From the NCBI GenBank assembly GCA_000155435.1, contig DS990262.1, forward strand, positions 471,062 through 535,061: 64,000 nucleotides of DNA, written 5' to 3'. The notes under the pieces were generated by a model. It did not search any database. It was not told where the DNA came from and was given only the letters and a program-made list of their open reading frames with translations. Within the stretch, counting starts at the first letter, position 1. The number at the start of each line of letters is the position of its first letter. Made by a program: the position numbers and the translations under genes. This stretch comes from Clostridiales bacterium 1_7_47FAA. Its GTDB lineage: Bacteria > Bacillota > Clostridia > Lachnospirales > Lachnospiraceae. This document shows, one piece after another, positions 53,023 through 61,738 of the stretch.

Positions 53023-54540
53023 ATGTTCAAATACATAAAAAACCTATGGCTGACAATTTCCCTCAAGAAGAAGCTGGGAACATTTTCCATCATTGTCATT
53101 CTGGTTATGGGGCTTTCCATTGCCTTTAACATATTAATCATGAATTTTTCCCTGGACAGCTTCAATGTGATATTAAATGATAATTCCCTCTGTTACGATG
53201 TGCAGGAAGCGCTGGAACAGGAAGCAGCCGCCTTTGAGGAGTATGTAAGGGACCGTTCCTGGGAAAGGGCCAAGGAGTACAGGCTGGCCTGCTTTAAGAC
53301 GGAGGAGAGCATAAAGGCCCTGCCTTTTCAATATACGGACATCAACCAGGAGCGCTATGCCAGGACCTGGAATATTAAAAACGGATATGAGGGCTACCGT
53401 GTGTTCCGGGATGAAGTGCTTCACATGAACCCGGAGGACAGGGGATTTGTGGACAAGCTTTATAAGGTGTACGGGATGCAGGGATATCTTCAGACCTATG
53501 CCAGAAGGCTGATGCAGGCCACCATCAAAGAGGGGAAGAGCAGCTATCAGCAGAAAGTCCCGGTCCTGTATTATATTCCCTATATGATCATGGCATACTC
53601 CATTGTGATGATCATAACCGTCATCTGTCTGACCAAGCTTCTGTCTAACACCCTGATTAACCCCATGGTCCGGCTGGCCCACTGTTCCAGGAAGATAGCC
53701 AGGAATGATTTCAGCGGCAATGATGTGACGGTTGAGAATAAGGATGAGATGGGCGAGCTGGTCCAGGCCTTTAATAAGATGAAACATGCCACTGAAGGGC
53801 ATATTAATACGCTGAAGGAGAAAAATGAGATAGCCGAACGTCTCCATAAAGAGGAACTTGGCCGCATTGAAATGGAGAAACGTCTGGATGCAGCCAGGCT
53901 GGAGCTGCTGAAAAGCCAGATAAACCCTCATTTCCTGTTTAACACCCTGAACATGATTGCATGTATGGCCAAGCTGGAGGAGGCGGACACCACGGAGAGG
54001 ATGATATCCAGTATGAGCAGCCTGTTCCGGTACAACCTTAAGACATCGGAGCAGATTGTGCCATTGGCCCAGGAACTTAAGGTGGTGAAAGACTACATGT
54101 ACATCCAGCAGATGCGGTTTGGCAGCCGCATTGCATATGACTGCCAGCTGGAAGTGGATGAGGAGGAAACCATCATACCGGCCTTTACCCTTCAGCCGAT
54201 TGTGGAAAATGCAATCATCCATGGCCTGTCAAAGAAGGAGCAGGGCGGAAAAATCCTTCTAAGGGTATGGAAAAAAGAGGATAAGGTCATCATATCGGTT
54301 GCGGATACCGGAGTGGGGATGAGCCAGGAACGGCTTATGGAACTGCGCACGGCCCTCAATGCAGGCGGGACCGCACGGGTCGGGATTGGACTTGGGAACA
54401 TCTGCCACCGGATCCACGCCATGTACAGGAACGGTGACTTCAGGATATACAGCAGCGAGGGAAATGGCACGGTGGTACAGGTCATCGTACCGCAGGATGA
54501 GCATGCGGAAATGGGAAGCGGGAATCAGGAAACAACATAG
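53023..54540 (+). CDS. Sensor histidine kinase, YesM/LytS-type
   Basis: 505 residues. Two membrane helices (about 20-42 and 190-210) flank an extracytoplasmic helical domain, then HAMP (LINPMVRLAHCSRKIARNDFSG), a coiled coil and the His_kinase domain with phosphorylated His in QINPHFLFNTLNMIA. The HATPase domain carries PIVENAIIHGLSK, DTGVGM and GIGLGNI. It pairs with the AraC-type response regulator 10 nt downstream, and the pair probably senses the substrate of the TRAP transporter that follows. ATG 53023 is chosen because GGGGAGGGGAAAGG precedes it. Confidence 0.92.
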   Translation: MFKYIKNLWLTISLKKKLGTFSIIVILVMGLSIAFNILIMNFSLDSFNVILNDNSLCYDVQEALEQEAAAFEEYVRDRSWERAKEYRLACFKTEESIKALPFQYTDINQERYARTWNIKNGYEGYRVFRDEVLHMNPEDRGFVDKLYKVYGMQGYLQTYARRLMQATIKEGKSSYQQKVPVLYYIPYMIMAYSIVMIITVICLTKLLSNTLINPMVRLAHCSRKIARNDFSGNDVTVENKDEMGELVQAFNKMKHATEGHINTLKEKNEIAERLHKEELGRIEMEKRLDAARLELLKSQINPHFLFNTLNMIACMAKLEEADTTERMISSMSSLFRYNLKTSEQIVPLAQELKVVKDYMYIQQMRFGSRIAYDCQLEVDEEETIIPAFTLQPIVENAIIHGLSKKEQGGKILLRVWKKEDKVIISVADTGVGMSQERLMELRTALNAGGTARVGIGLGNICHRIHAMYRNGDFRIYSSEGNGTVVQVIVPQDEHAEMGSGNQETT

Positions 54541-54550
54541 GGGGGATTAC

Positions 54551-55369
54551 ATGCTGCGTTTATTGATAGCTGACGATGAGGTGATTGAGAGAAAGGTCCT
54601 TTATAAAACCCTACAGAAGAATATAGGGGATCAATGCGTGATCTTCCAGGCTGAAAATGGCCGTCAGGCGCTGAGGGTCTATGAGGAAGAGAAAATCCAG
54701 ATTGCAATCCTGGATATCGAAATGCCTGGTATTAACGGGATTGAGGCCGCACAGAAAATCCGGGAGAAGGATAAGGAATGCTGCATCATTTTCCTGACTG
54801 CCTTTGATGAGTTTTCCTATGCAAAAAAGGCCATTACGGTGCGGGCCCTGGATTATCTTCTGAAGCCCTATGATGAGCAGGAGCTGATGCTGGTGGTGGA
54901 GGAAGCCATGCGGCTGGCTGCTGAGTACCAGGCCAACCGGCAGGCGGCTGAGTCACAGGCCGGACGGGGCCAGAAGTATGAACTGCCGGAGACCGCCCTT
55001 CCTGCGGGGGATGACATGGAGGACGGCGGCCAGGTCCGTCTGTCCAAGGTGACGGAAATCATCAGCCATTATATAGAAACCAATTACATGTACGACATAT
55101 CCATGCAGGATCTGGCACGGCATATGAATTACTCGGAAGCCTATTTCTGCAAGCTGTTTAAGCAGTGCTTTAATAAGAATTTCACGTCCTACCTGACGGA
55201 ATACCGGGTGGAGGAAGCCAAGAGGATGCTGGCGGAGCCTACGGTGAATGTCAAGGACATCGGCAGGGCGGTGGGATATTCGGATTCCAATTATTTCGCA
55301 AAGGTATTTAAGCGGATTACAGGACAAAGCCCAACAGAGTACCGGTTGTGCATATTCCAGAGAGGATAA
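54551..55369 (+). CDS. Response regulator with AraC-type DNA-binding domain (YesN-like)
   Basis: 272 residues. Receiver domain with acidic pocket (IADDEVIE), phospho-acceptor Asp in ILDIEMPG and LKPYDE lysine; a linker of about 50 residues rich in Gln/Ala; two C-terminal AraC helix-turn-helix motifs (ISMQDLARHMNYSEAYFCKL and VNVKDIGRAVGYSDSNYFAK). Expected to activate the downstream TRAP genes. Direct repeats GTTAAGAC at 55377 and 55414 lie in the adjoining promoter region. Confidence 0.93.
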   Translation: MLRLLIADDEVIERKVLYKTLQKNIGDQCVIFQAENGRQALRVYEEEKIQIAILDIEMPGINGIEAAQKIREKDKECCIIFLTAFDEFSYAKKAITVRALDYLLKPYDEQELMLVVEEAMRLAAEYQANRQAAESQAGRGQKYELPETALPAGDDMEDGGQVRLSKVTEIISHYIETNYMYDISMQDLARHMNYSEAYFCKLFKQCFNKNFTSYLTEYRVEEAKRMLAEPTVNVKDIGRAVGYSDSNYFAKVFKRITGQSPTEYRLCIFQRG

Positions 55370-55376
55370 AGGCAGC

Positions 55377-55487
55377 GTTAAGACGTATTGTGTGATATAT
55401 GCATAAAGATAATGTTAAGACAGGTTAAAATCGTACTATGATTCACAAAAATTTACTATGTTCAGATTAAGATTTTCCTCTTATAAT
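55377..55487 (+). promoter_or_regulatory. TRAP operon promoter region with AraC-type direct repeats
   Basis: GTTAAGAC occurs at 55377-55384 and 55414-55421, with a related ATTAAGAT at 55466-55473, upstream of a TATAAT -10 (55482-55487) that has no good -35. A weak core promoter with upstream direct repeats is typical of AraC-activated genes. Binding is inferred. Confidence 0.5.
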
Positions 55488-55560
55488 TTAATTAGCGTAA
55501 AGAAAACGTAAACAAAATATGCGAAAGCATAAAAAATGTATAAAGAGGAGGATATGTTAC

Positions 55561-56676
55561 ATGAAAAAAAGATGGATGAGTGCAGCACTGTGCGCAGTAA
55601 TGGTAGCTGGTTCCCTGGCAGGCTGCGGCCTGAAGACACCGGATGCACCGACAACAACAGCTGCTCCGGCAGCAACCGAGGCACCTGCAAGTGAGGCAGC
55701 CGGGGAGAGCAAGGAAGAGGCTCAGACCGAGGCAGCTGCCGACACAAGCGACATGCCGGAGATTACCCTGGTCATGGCTGAAGTTAACCCCTTAGACACG
55801 ATTGTTGGACAGACCGATTCCAAGTTCAAAGAGACGGTTGAGGAAATGTCCGGCGGCAAGATTAAGATTGACCTGCAGGCCAGCGGTGTCCTGGGTTCTG
55901 AGAACGATGTCCTGGATACCATGCTGGGCGGCGGCGGAACCATTGATATTTCCCGTATTTCCGCATTTGCACTGACAAGCTATGGCGCTGAGAAGTCCGT
56001 ACTTCTCTCCATTCCTTACACATTTGCAAACCGTGACCATTTCTGGAAGTTTGCTGACAGCGAACTGGCTCCTGAATTCCTCATGGAACCGCACGACAAC
56101 GGACTTGGTGTAAGAGGCCTGTTCTACGGCGAGGAAGGTTTCCGTCATTTCTTTACTGTTAAGGAAGTAAAAGGCTTAGAGGACCTGAAGGGCATGAAAT
56201 TACGTGTGTCCAACGACCCAATCATGAATGGTATGGTTAACGGACTTGGCGCAAGCCCAACGGTTGTTTCCTTCAACGAACTGTACTCCGCACTTCAGAC
56301 CGGTGTTGTTGACGGCGCTGAGCAGCCAATTGCCAACTACAAATCCAATGCATTCCCGGAGGTTGCTCCGAACCTGATTCTGGACGGCCACACACTGGGC
56401 GCCATCCAGGTCATCATCACGGACGAGGCTTGGGATAAGCTGACCGAAGAGCAGCAGAACATCCTGATGGAAGCTGGTAAGGTTGCTTCTGAATTCAACA
56501 GGACCATCTCTGAGGAAGCTGAGAACAAGGTGCTGGATGAGCTGAAGGCTGATGGAATTAATGTAGTTGAAGTTCCTGATATCAAACCATGGCAGGATGC
56601 TTGTAAGGATATCATCGAGTCTTCCACAAAGGATCAGGCTGAGCTGTATCAGCAGATTCTTGATATGAACAATTAA
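55561..56676 (+). CDS. dctP: TRAP transporter substrate-binding lipoprotein (DctP family)
   Basis: 371 residues. Signal peptide with lipobox LAGC (Cys about 21), a Thr/Ala/Pro/Glu linker to about residue 60, then a DctP-type fold with LKGMKLRVSNDPIMNG and the substrate-carboxylate region ELYSALQTGVVDGAEQP. TRAP systems import carboxylates such as C4-dicarboxylates, sugar acids or sialic acid. AGAGGAGG precedes ATG 55561. First gene of a complete TRAP set controlled by the adjacent two-component system. Confidence 0.93.
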   Translation: MKKRWMSAALCAVMVAGSLAGCGLKTPDAPTTTAAPAATEAPASEAAGESKEEAQTEAAADTSDMPEITLVMAEVNPLDTIVGQTDSKFKETVEEMSGGKIKIDLQASGVLGSENDVLDTMLGGGGTIDISRISAFALTSYGAEKSVLLSIPYTFANRDHFWKFADSELAPEFLMEPHDNGLGVRGLFYGEEGFRHFFTVKEVKGLEDLKGMKLRVSNDPIMNGMVNGLGASPTVVSFNELYSALQTGVVDGAEQPIANYKSNAFPEVAPNLILDGHTLGAIQVIITDEAWDKLTEEQQNILMEAGKVASEFNRTISEEAENKVLDELKADGINVVEVPDIKPWQDACKDIIESSTKDQAELYQQILDMNN

Positions 56677-56691
56677 TAAACGGCAATCAGA

Positions 56692-56727
56692 ACAGGCACA
56701 GGGAAATGAAATTTACTCTGTGCCTGT
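56692..56727 (+). promoter_or_regulatory. Intergenic hairpin between dctP and dctQ
   Basis: ACAGGCACAG pairs perfectly with CTGTGCCTGT around a 16-nt loop, without a T-run. Probably protects the dctP message and lowers read-through to the membrane genes. Confidence 0.7.
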
Positions 56728-56748
56728 ATTAATGAAAGGGGAATTGAT

Positions 56749-57273
56749 ATGCCAGCAATGTTTGAAAAGATTGATAAAATCAAACCCGCATATGATATGA
56801 CATATAAGTTTGTCCTGTTTCTCTGCAAGGTACTTCTGGTAGTGGATATCCTTATCACAAGCATGGCAGTGGCAGGCAGATACATACCGTTCATTCCTGA
56901 TCCGGCATGGAGTGAGGAAGTGGTACTGACCTGTATGTCCTATATGGCGGTGCTTTCTGCTGCCCTTGCAATCAGAAGGGGCGCCCATATCCGCATGACG
57001 GCATTTGACCGCTATCTGCCATCTAAACTGGTGAAGAGCCTGGATATCATTGCCGATCTGGCAGTGTTTGCCCTTGCAATCATCATGATTACGGTTGGCT
57101 GGAAATATGCCACCGGAATCGGTTCCAAGGGTACCTATGTAAGCATGCCGAAGGTTTCCAGGTTCTGGATGTACTTCCCGGTCCCTCTGGCAGGCGCGGC
57201 TATGTTTGTTTTCGAAATAGAAGCTTTGTATAATCATGTAAAAGGCTTCTTTGTAAAGGAGGAGATGGAGTAA
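56749..57273 (+). CDS. dctQ: TRAP transporter small permease (DctQ family)
   Basis: 174 residues with four membrane helices. The WSEEVVLTCMSYMAVLSAALAI stretch and RRGAHIRMTAFDRYLP are characteristic of DctQ. It forms the membrane complex with DctM. Its stop overlaps the DctM start (TAATG). GAAAGGGG precedes the ATG. Confidence 0.93.
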   Translation: MPAMFEKIDKIKPAYDMTYKFVLFLCKVLLVVDILITSMAVAGRYIPFIPDPAWSEEVVLTCMSYMAVLSAALAIRRGAHIRMTAFDRYLPSKLVKSLDIIADLAVFALAIIMITVGWKYATGIGSKGTYVSMPKVSRFWMYFPVPLAGAAMFVFEIEALYNHVKGFFVKEEME

Positions 57274-58577
57274 TGGATGCAAATAGCATGGCAATTCTGG
57301 TTTTACTGGGAAGTTTCTTCCTGATGGTATTCCTGCGTTTCCCCATCGCCTATGCGGTAGCGCTTTCTTCTGTGTTCTGCCTTCTGTATCAGGGGCATAA
57401 CCTGACCACCATCTGCCAGCAGATGGTAAAAGGCATCAGTTCCTTCAGCCTGATGGCCGTTCCTTTCTTCATCACCATGGGATGCCTGATGGGGTCCGGC
57501 GGTATCTCCGAAAAGCTGATAGCCCTGGCCAATGCATGTGTCGGCTGGATGCGCGGCGGCATGGCAATGGTTAATATCGTTGCTTCCTATTTCTTCGGTG
57601 GTATTTCCGGTTCCGCTTCCGCGGACACGGCTTCCCTTGGTTCCATCCTTATACCGATGATGGTGGACCAGGGATATGATGACGATTTCTCAACCGCTGT
57701 AACCATCACATCTTCCTGTGAGGGACTTCTGGTTCCTCCCAGCCATAACATGGTTATCTATGCAACCACGGCAGGAGGCATTTCCGTGGGAAGCCTTTTC
57801 CTGGCAGGATATATACCGGGTGCGCTTCTGGCTGTCACGCTGATGATCGGTTCCTATATCATCTCTGTTAAGCGCAATTATCCCAAGGGTGAGAAGTTCA
57901 GCATCATCAACCTGATTAAACAGCTGAGTATTTCCTTCTGGGCCCTGGCGGCTGTGCTGATTGTTGTATTCGGCGTGGTTGGCGGCGTGTTCACTGCGAC
58001 TGAGTCCGCGGCTGTGGCGGTTATCTACAGTCTGATTGTCAGCGTATTCATCTACAGGGGACTTGACTGGAAGGGCGTATGGAGGGTGCTTGGGGACTGT
58101 GTGGACACCCTGTCCATTGTCATGATATTGATTGCAACATCCAGTATCTTCGGATTCTGCCTGACCCAGCTCCATGTGCCTGACCTGGCAGCCAGTACCA
58201 TTACAGGCATGACCAATAACCCGATCCTGCTGGCCCTGCTGCTGAACCTGATCCTGCTGATTCTTGGATGTATCATGGACATGGCGCCCATTATCCTGAT
58301 TGCAACGCCAATCCTGCTTCCAATCGCAACCTCCATCGGCCTGGATCCAATCCAGTTCGGTATCATGGTTGTCCTTAACTGCGGTATCGGCCTCCTGACA
58401 CCTCCGGTCGGCGCAGTGCTTTTCATTGGCTCTGCCGTTGCCAAGGTGCCCATGGAGCGTGTGGTCAAGGCTACGCTTCCATTCTATCTGTGCATGATTG
58501 TTACACTGCTGCTGATTACCTTTATCCCGGCTGTCAGCATGTGGCTGCCGACCGTACTGGGTGGTATGGCGAAATAA
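57273..58577 (+). CDS. dctM: TRAP transporter large permease (DctM family)
   Basis: 434 residues with about 12 membrane segments. FFGGISGSASADTASLGSI and PPSHNMVIYATTAGGISVGS, plus GLLTPPVGAVLFIGSAVAK, are hallmark DctM stretches including the sodium/substrate hairpins. It carries out Na+-coupled uptake with DctQ and DctP. A strong terminator follows. Confidence 0.95.
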   Translation: MDANSMAILVLLGSFFLMVFLRFPIAYAVALSSVFCLLYQGHNLTTICQQMVKGISSFSLMAVPFFITMGCLMGSGGISEKLIALANACVGWMRGGMAMVNIVASYFFGGISGSASADTASLGSILIPMMVDQGYDDDFSTAVTITSSCEGLLVPPSHNMVIYATTAGGISVGSLFLAGYIPGALLAVTLMIGSYIISVKRNYPKGEKFSIINLIKQLSISFWALAAVLIVVFGVVGGVFTATESAAVAVIYSLIVSVFIYRGLDWKGVWRVLGDCVDTLSIVMILIATSSIFGFCLTQLHVPDLAASTITGMTNNPILLALLLNLILLILGCIMDMAPIILIATPILLPIATSIGLDPIQFGIMVVLNCGIGLLTPPVGAVLFIGSAVAKVPMERVVKATLPFYLCMIVTLLLITFIPAVSMWLPTVLGGMAK

Positions 58578-58608
58578 ACAGCGGTGTTTCCATATGATTC
58601 AAACTACA

Positions 58609-58646
58609 AATCTCCGTCCATGTGAATATGGGCGGAGATTTTTTGT
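58609..58646. terminator. Terminator between the convergent TRAP and nag operons
   Basis: AATCTCCG (58610-58617) pairs with CGGAGATT (58634-58641), with a further CCAT/ATGG pair inside, followed by TTTTT. On the opposite strand AATCTCC is not followed by a T-run, so it mainly serves the plus-strand operon. Confidence 0.88.
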
Positions 58647-58702
58647 GCGCCCGGAATGGGCGTAATCTTAGAGACAGGAGTCCTGTTGTGATTGGAACAT
58701 GT

Positions 58703-59476
58703 TCATGGTTCCAATTGGCTGGCGGAGTCAGGATCCAGGTACAGCCTGGCTGACTTTTGAAGCCTGAGGATGCTGGCAGGGCAGCTTTCCGATATCTGGC
58801 CGTTTATAAGGCGGGATATGGCCTGGGCCTTGGTGGGCGCCGGGACCACGCAGAACAAAGCCTTAGCCGACATCAGCCCGGGAACCGTGACCGTCATGGC
58901 ATATTCCGGAACCTGGTCCATGGATGCGAAGCAGCCGTCATTGACCTGCTGCTGGCGGCAGACCGAATCCAGCTTTACCGGTTTTACCAGACGCGTGTCG
59001 TTAAAATCAGCCACAGGCGGGTCGTTGAATGCCACATGGCCATTTTCACCCACGCCCAGGACGCAGATATCGATGGGATGTTCTTTTAACAGGGCTTCGT
59101 AGCGCGCCGCTTCCTTCTCAGGCTCTGTTGTTTCGGGGGAAATATAATTCACCTGGGCAAAGGGCTTGTGGCCGAAGAGATGTTCCCGCAGGAAGTTCCC
59201 GAAGCCCTGGGGCGCGTCCGGTGATAACCCGATGTATTCGTCCATGTGGAAGCAGTTAATCCGTGTCCAGTCCACATCCTCCGCTTCCAGCAGTCCGGCC
59301 AGGACTTCATTCTGGGACGGCGCCGCCCCGAACATCATGTTGATCACAGGCTTCTGGGAAAGCATCACATGAATCATGGCAATGATATCCCTGGCAGCTG
59401 CCTTTCCCATCTTCCCGCGGTCTTCGTAGATAAAGCATTGCAAAGCGTCTTTTGTAAAATATCGTATGGTTTCCAT
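58703..59476 (-). CDS. Glucosamine-6-phosphate deaminase-like protein 2
   Basis: 257 residues of the NagB/RpiA/6-phosphogluconolactonase fold. Motifs: MMFGAAPSQNEVL (phosphate loop; usual GLATGGTP is altered), NCFHMDEYIGL and LGVGENGHVAFNDPP. In canonical NagB the last motif ends FNEP; Glu is Asp here. Only about 45 nt separate it from nagB paralogue 1. It probably converts a related amino-sugar phosphate or acts with its paralogue. AGGAGGAC precedes the ATG. Confidence 0.82.
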   Translation of the reverse strand: METIRYFTKDALQCFIYEDRGKMGKAAARDIIAMIHVMLSQKPVINMMFGAAPSQNEVLAGLLEAEDVDWTRINCFHMDEYIGLSPDAPQGFGNFLREHLFGHKPFAQVNYISPETTEPEKEAARYEALLKEHPIDICVLGVGENGHVAFNDPPVADFNDTRLVKPVKLDSVCRQQQVNDGCFASMDQVPEYAMTVTVPGLMSAKALFCVVPAPTKAQAISRLINGQISESCPASILRLQKSARLYLDPDSASQLEP

Positions 59477-59520
59477 AAGTCCTCCTTCTTGTTGGTGGTG
59501 CATGCCCCCGGCTCTGCTTA

Positions 59521-60261
59521 TCACAGGGAAAGCAGGCGTGCTGCTGACTGGCTGTCCAGGAACAGCCTCCAGTCCGGATGTGTTTTTAGGATGGTGGCCG
59601 GTACTTGCGGGCTTACCGGTTCCGTCACGGTGTGCAGGATGGCTTCGGCCTTCACATCGTGGGGGACGGCCGAGATGATATGGCGGCATGACATGATCTG
59701 TTTCACGCACATGGTTATGGCCTGCCTTGGTACGGAATCGACATCTGGGAACCATCCCTCGCCTACCTGCTGTTTCTTGCATCTCTCATCCAGATTGACT
59801 ATTTTATAGGCCTCGTCCGTATCAAAATCAGCGGGCGGGTCATTGAATGCAATGTGCCCGTTTTCGCCAATCCCGATGACGCCCACGTCCACCGGCTCCT
59901 TCATAAGCTCACGGGACAGGGCGGCAATATTCCCGGCTGCATCTCCTTCGCCGTCAACAAAATAGGCTGCTTTCAGGGGAACCCTGCTGACAAAGCGCTC
60001 TTTTAAGTATTTGCGGAAGCTGGCAGGATGGCTTTCGGGAAGGGCCACGTACTCGTCCAGATGGAACATCTCTACCTGCTCCCAGGGAACGTCAAGGCCG
60101 ATAAGTGCCTCCAGGGTCTCAAACTGGGAGGCCCCGGTGGACAGCACCAGCCGGGCATGGCTCTGGCGTCTGACGGCCTCATTTAAAAGATTGGCAATTG
60201 CATTGGCTGCCTGTGCCCCCAGTTCTTTGGGGGTAGAAGATACATGGATCATCATGCTCAT
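59521..60261 (-). CDS. nagB: Glucosamine-6-phosphate deaminase-like protein 1
   Basis: 246 residues. LVLSTGASQFETL (phosphate loop), EMFHLDEYVAL with the catalytic Asp, and IGIGENGHIAFNDPPADFD with the His. As in its neighbour, FNDP replaces the usual FNEP. NagB converts glucosamine-6-phosphate to fructose-6-phosphate and ammonia; linkage to nagA supports that or a closely related reaction. AAAGGAG precedes the ATG. Part of nagA-nagB1-nagB2. Confidence 0.85.
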   Translation of the reverse strand: MSMMIHVSSTPKELGAQAANAIANLLNEAVRRQSHARLVLSTGASQFETLEALIGLDVPWEQVEMFHLDEYVALPESHPASFRKYLKERFVSRVPLKAAYFVDGEGDAAGNIAALSRELMKEPVDVGVIGIGENGHIAFNDPPADFDTDEAYKIVNLDERCKKQQVGEGWFPDVDSVPRQAITMCVKQIMSCRHIISAVPHDVKAEAILHTVTEPVSPQVPATILKTHPDWRLFLDSQSAARLLSL

Positions 60262-60296
60262 AATATAGTTCTCCTTTATAAAAAATGTTTTGTGTT

Positions 60297-61481
60297 TTAT
60301 TGTCTGATACCGGATACATAGATGGAAGATATACGGATATCGTCATCAAAAATAAGCAGGTCCGCTGACTTACCCGGTTCAATGCTTCCGTATGTTTCCT
60401 GGATTCCCAGGAAGGAGGCCGGGTTCAGGGAAGCCATCTTAACCGCCTCCCAGACGGGAAGGCCGGCCTCCTGCACCATCACGCGGACCAGGCGGTCCGT
60501 GGTCGCCACGCTGCCTGCAAAGCTTGTAAAGTCAGGCATATTGGCAATCCCGCCTTCAATGATGACGGGCACGCCGTTCTTCCTGGAACCCAGTAAGGAT
60601 GGGCCATCCGGCATGCCTGCTCCCCGCATGCTGTCCGTTACAAGGCAGATATCCCCGTGGTTCTTGCACTTAAGGATTAACCGTAACAGCTCAGGCGGAA
60701 GATGGATCCCATCGGAAATGATCTCCACTTTCAGCTGGTCAAACAGGTATCCGCATTCAATCAGGCCCAGTATGCGGCGCCCCCGCTTCCTGGTGATGGT
60801 GGACATGGCTGAGTAGAAATGCGTAATCTGGCCATAGCCGTGTTCCATTGCTTTGACAATATCGTCAAATCCCGCATCGCTGTGCCCCATGGAGGCCTTG
60901 ATTCCCCTTTTGGCAAGCTCGTCCCCAAGTTCCAGTGCGCCGGGAAGTTCCGGTGCAACAGACCACCTTACGATGTTGCCCTGGCCGCGTCTTAGGATTT
61001 CATGATAGTGCTCCGGCCTGGGATGCACCAGATACTTTGGAGGCTGTGCTCCGGCCTGGGCCGGGGAAAAATAAGGTCCTTCCAGATGGATGCCCAAAAG
61101 ATGGGGCATCTGCTCCGTTACAGCCCTGGCCTGTCCATAGGATTCAAAAAAGGCAAACAGTTCTTCATCGGAACAGGTCAGCGTGGTGGGACAGATTCCG
61201 GTGGTACCATGGTTAAGATGCGCCCTGGCTGCGGTCAGTATATCTTCCATGTGTCCGTCCATGAAATCGGCGCCGCCCCCGCCGTGACAGTGGATATCGA
61301 TAAATCCCGGTGACAGATACTGGCCGCCGCAGTCCACCATGGTACAGGAGTTAAGCTGCTCCCGGTCAGGCGTCCCCTTGCCGATGGATTCAATCACCCC
61401 GTCTTGCACGGATACATAGTGGTTGTCAAGTACGGTATCAGGAAGGACAATCCGGGCGTTTGTAAATATAAAATGCTCCAT
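60297..61481 (-). CDS. nagA: N-acetylglucosamine-6-phosphate deacetylase
   Basis: 394 residues, usual NagA length. GFIDIHCHGGGGADFMDG, metal ligand Glu in HLEGPYFSPAQ, MGHSDAGFDD, THFYSAM and catalytic Asp in LVTDSMRGAGMPDG are conserved. Removes the acetyl group from GlcNAc-6-phosphate in the cytoplasm. First gene of the minus-strand operon, divergent from a LacI regulator whose operator lies in the shared 257-bp intergenic region. TTTTGTAAAG-type context upstream; AGGAGCGAAAC precedes the ATG. Confidence 0.95.
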   Translation of the reverse strand: MEHFIFTNARIVLPDTVLDNHYVSVQDGVIESIGKGTPDREQLNSCTMVDCGGQYLSPGFIDIHCHGGGGADFMDGHMEDILTAARAHLNHGTTGICPTTLTCSDEELFAFFESYGQARAVTEQMPHLLGIHLEGPYFSPAQAGAQPPKYLVHPRPEHYHEILRRGQGNIVRWSVAPELPGALELGDELAKRGIKASMGHSDAGFDDIVKAMEHGYGQITHFYSAMSTITRKRGRRILGLIECGYLFDQLKVEIISDGIHLPPELLRLILKCKNHGDICLVTDSMRGAGMPDGPSLLGSRKNGVPVIIEGGIANMPDFTSFAGSVATTDRLVRVMVQEAGLPVWEAVKMASLNPASFLGIQETYGSIEPGKSADLLIFDDDIRISSIYVSGIRQ

Positions 61482-61612
61482 ATGTGTTTCGCTCCTTTAG
61501 TCGAATTGATTCCAGAATAGAAGAAAAGCAATTAAAAGTCAATAGGTTTTGGGTAAAATATACAATAAAGTTAAAGATTTATGAGATAAAAATAGCGAAA
61601 ATTTTTTCCGTA

Positions 61613-61663
61613 TTGACATTGCATATTGCAGTGGACTATAATATGGACAACGGAAACGTTTTC
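61613..61663 (+). promoter_or_regulatory. Promoter and operator of the second LacI gene
   Basis: TTGACA (61613-61618), 18-bp spacer, TATAAT (61637-61642), start near 61649. The LacI-type site GGAAACGTTTTC at 61652-61663 covers the start region, indicating autoregulation or control by a LacI/CcpA protein. It may also influence the divergent nag operon. Confidence 0.82.
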
Positions 61664-61738
61664 GAAAACAATTTAACTTAGTTAATTTCACAACATGTGA
61701 CCAATTGCTGGGGAGAAAGTGGGAAGGAATGTGGAATT

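Noticed and set aside
51468-53165. Long minus-strand frames opposite the glgB repeat tail (FTSAFFSGSA-type and STAVDICFW-type repeats)
   Set aside because: They are mirror images of the 30-bp repeats; a repeat whose period is divisible by 3 leaves other frames open. No ribosome binding site or signal peptide supports them.
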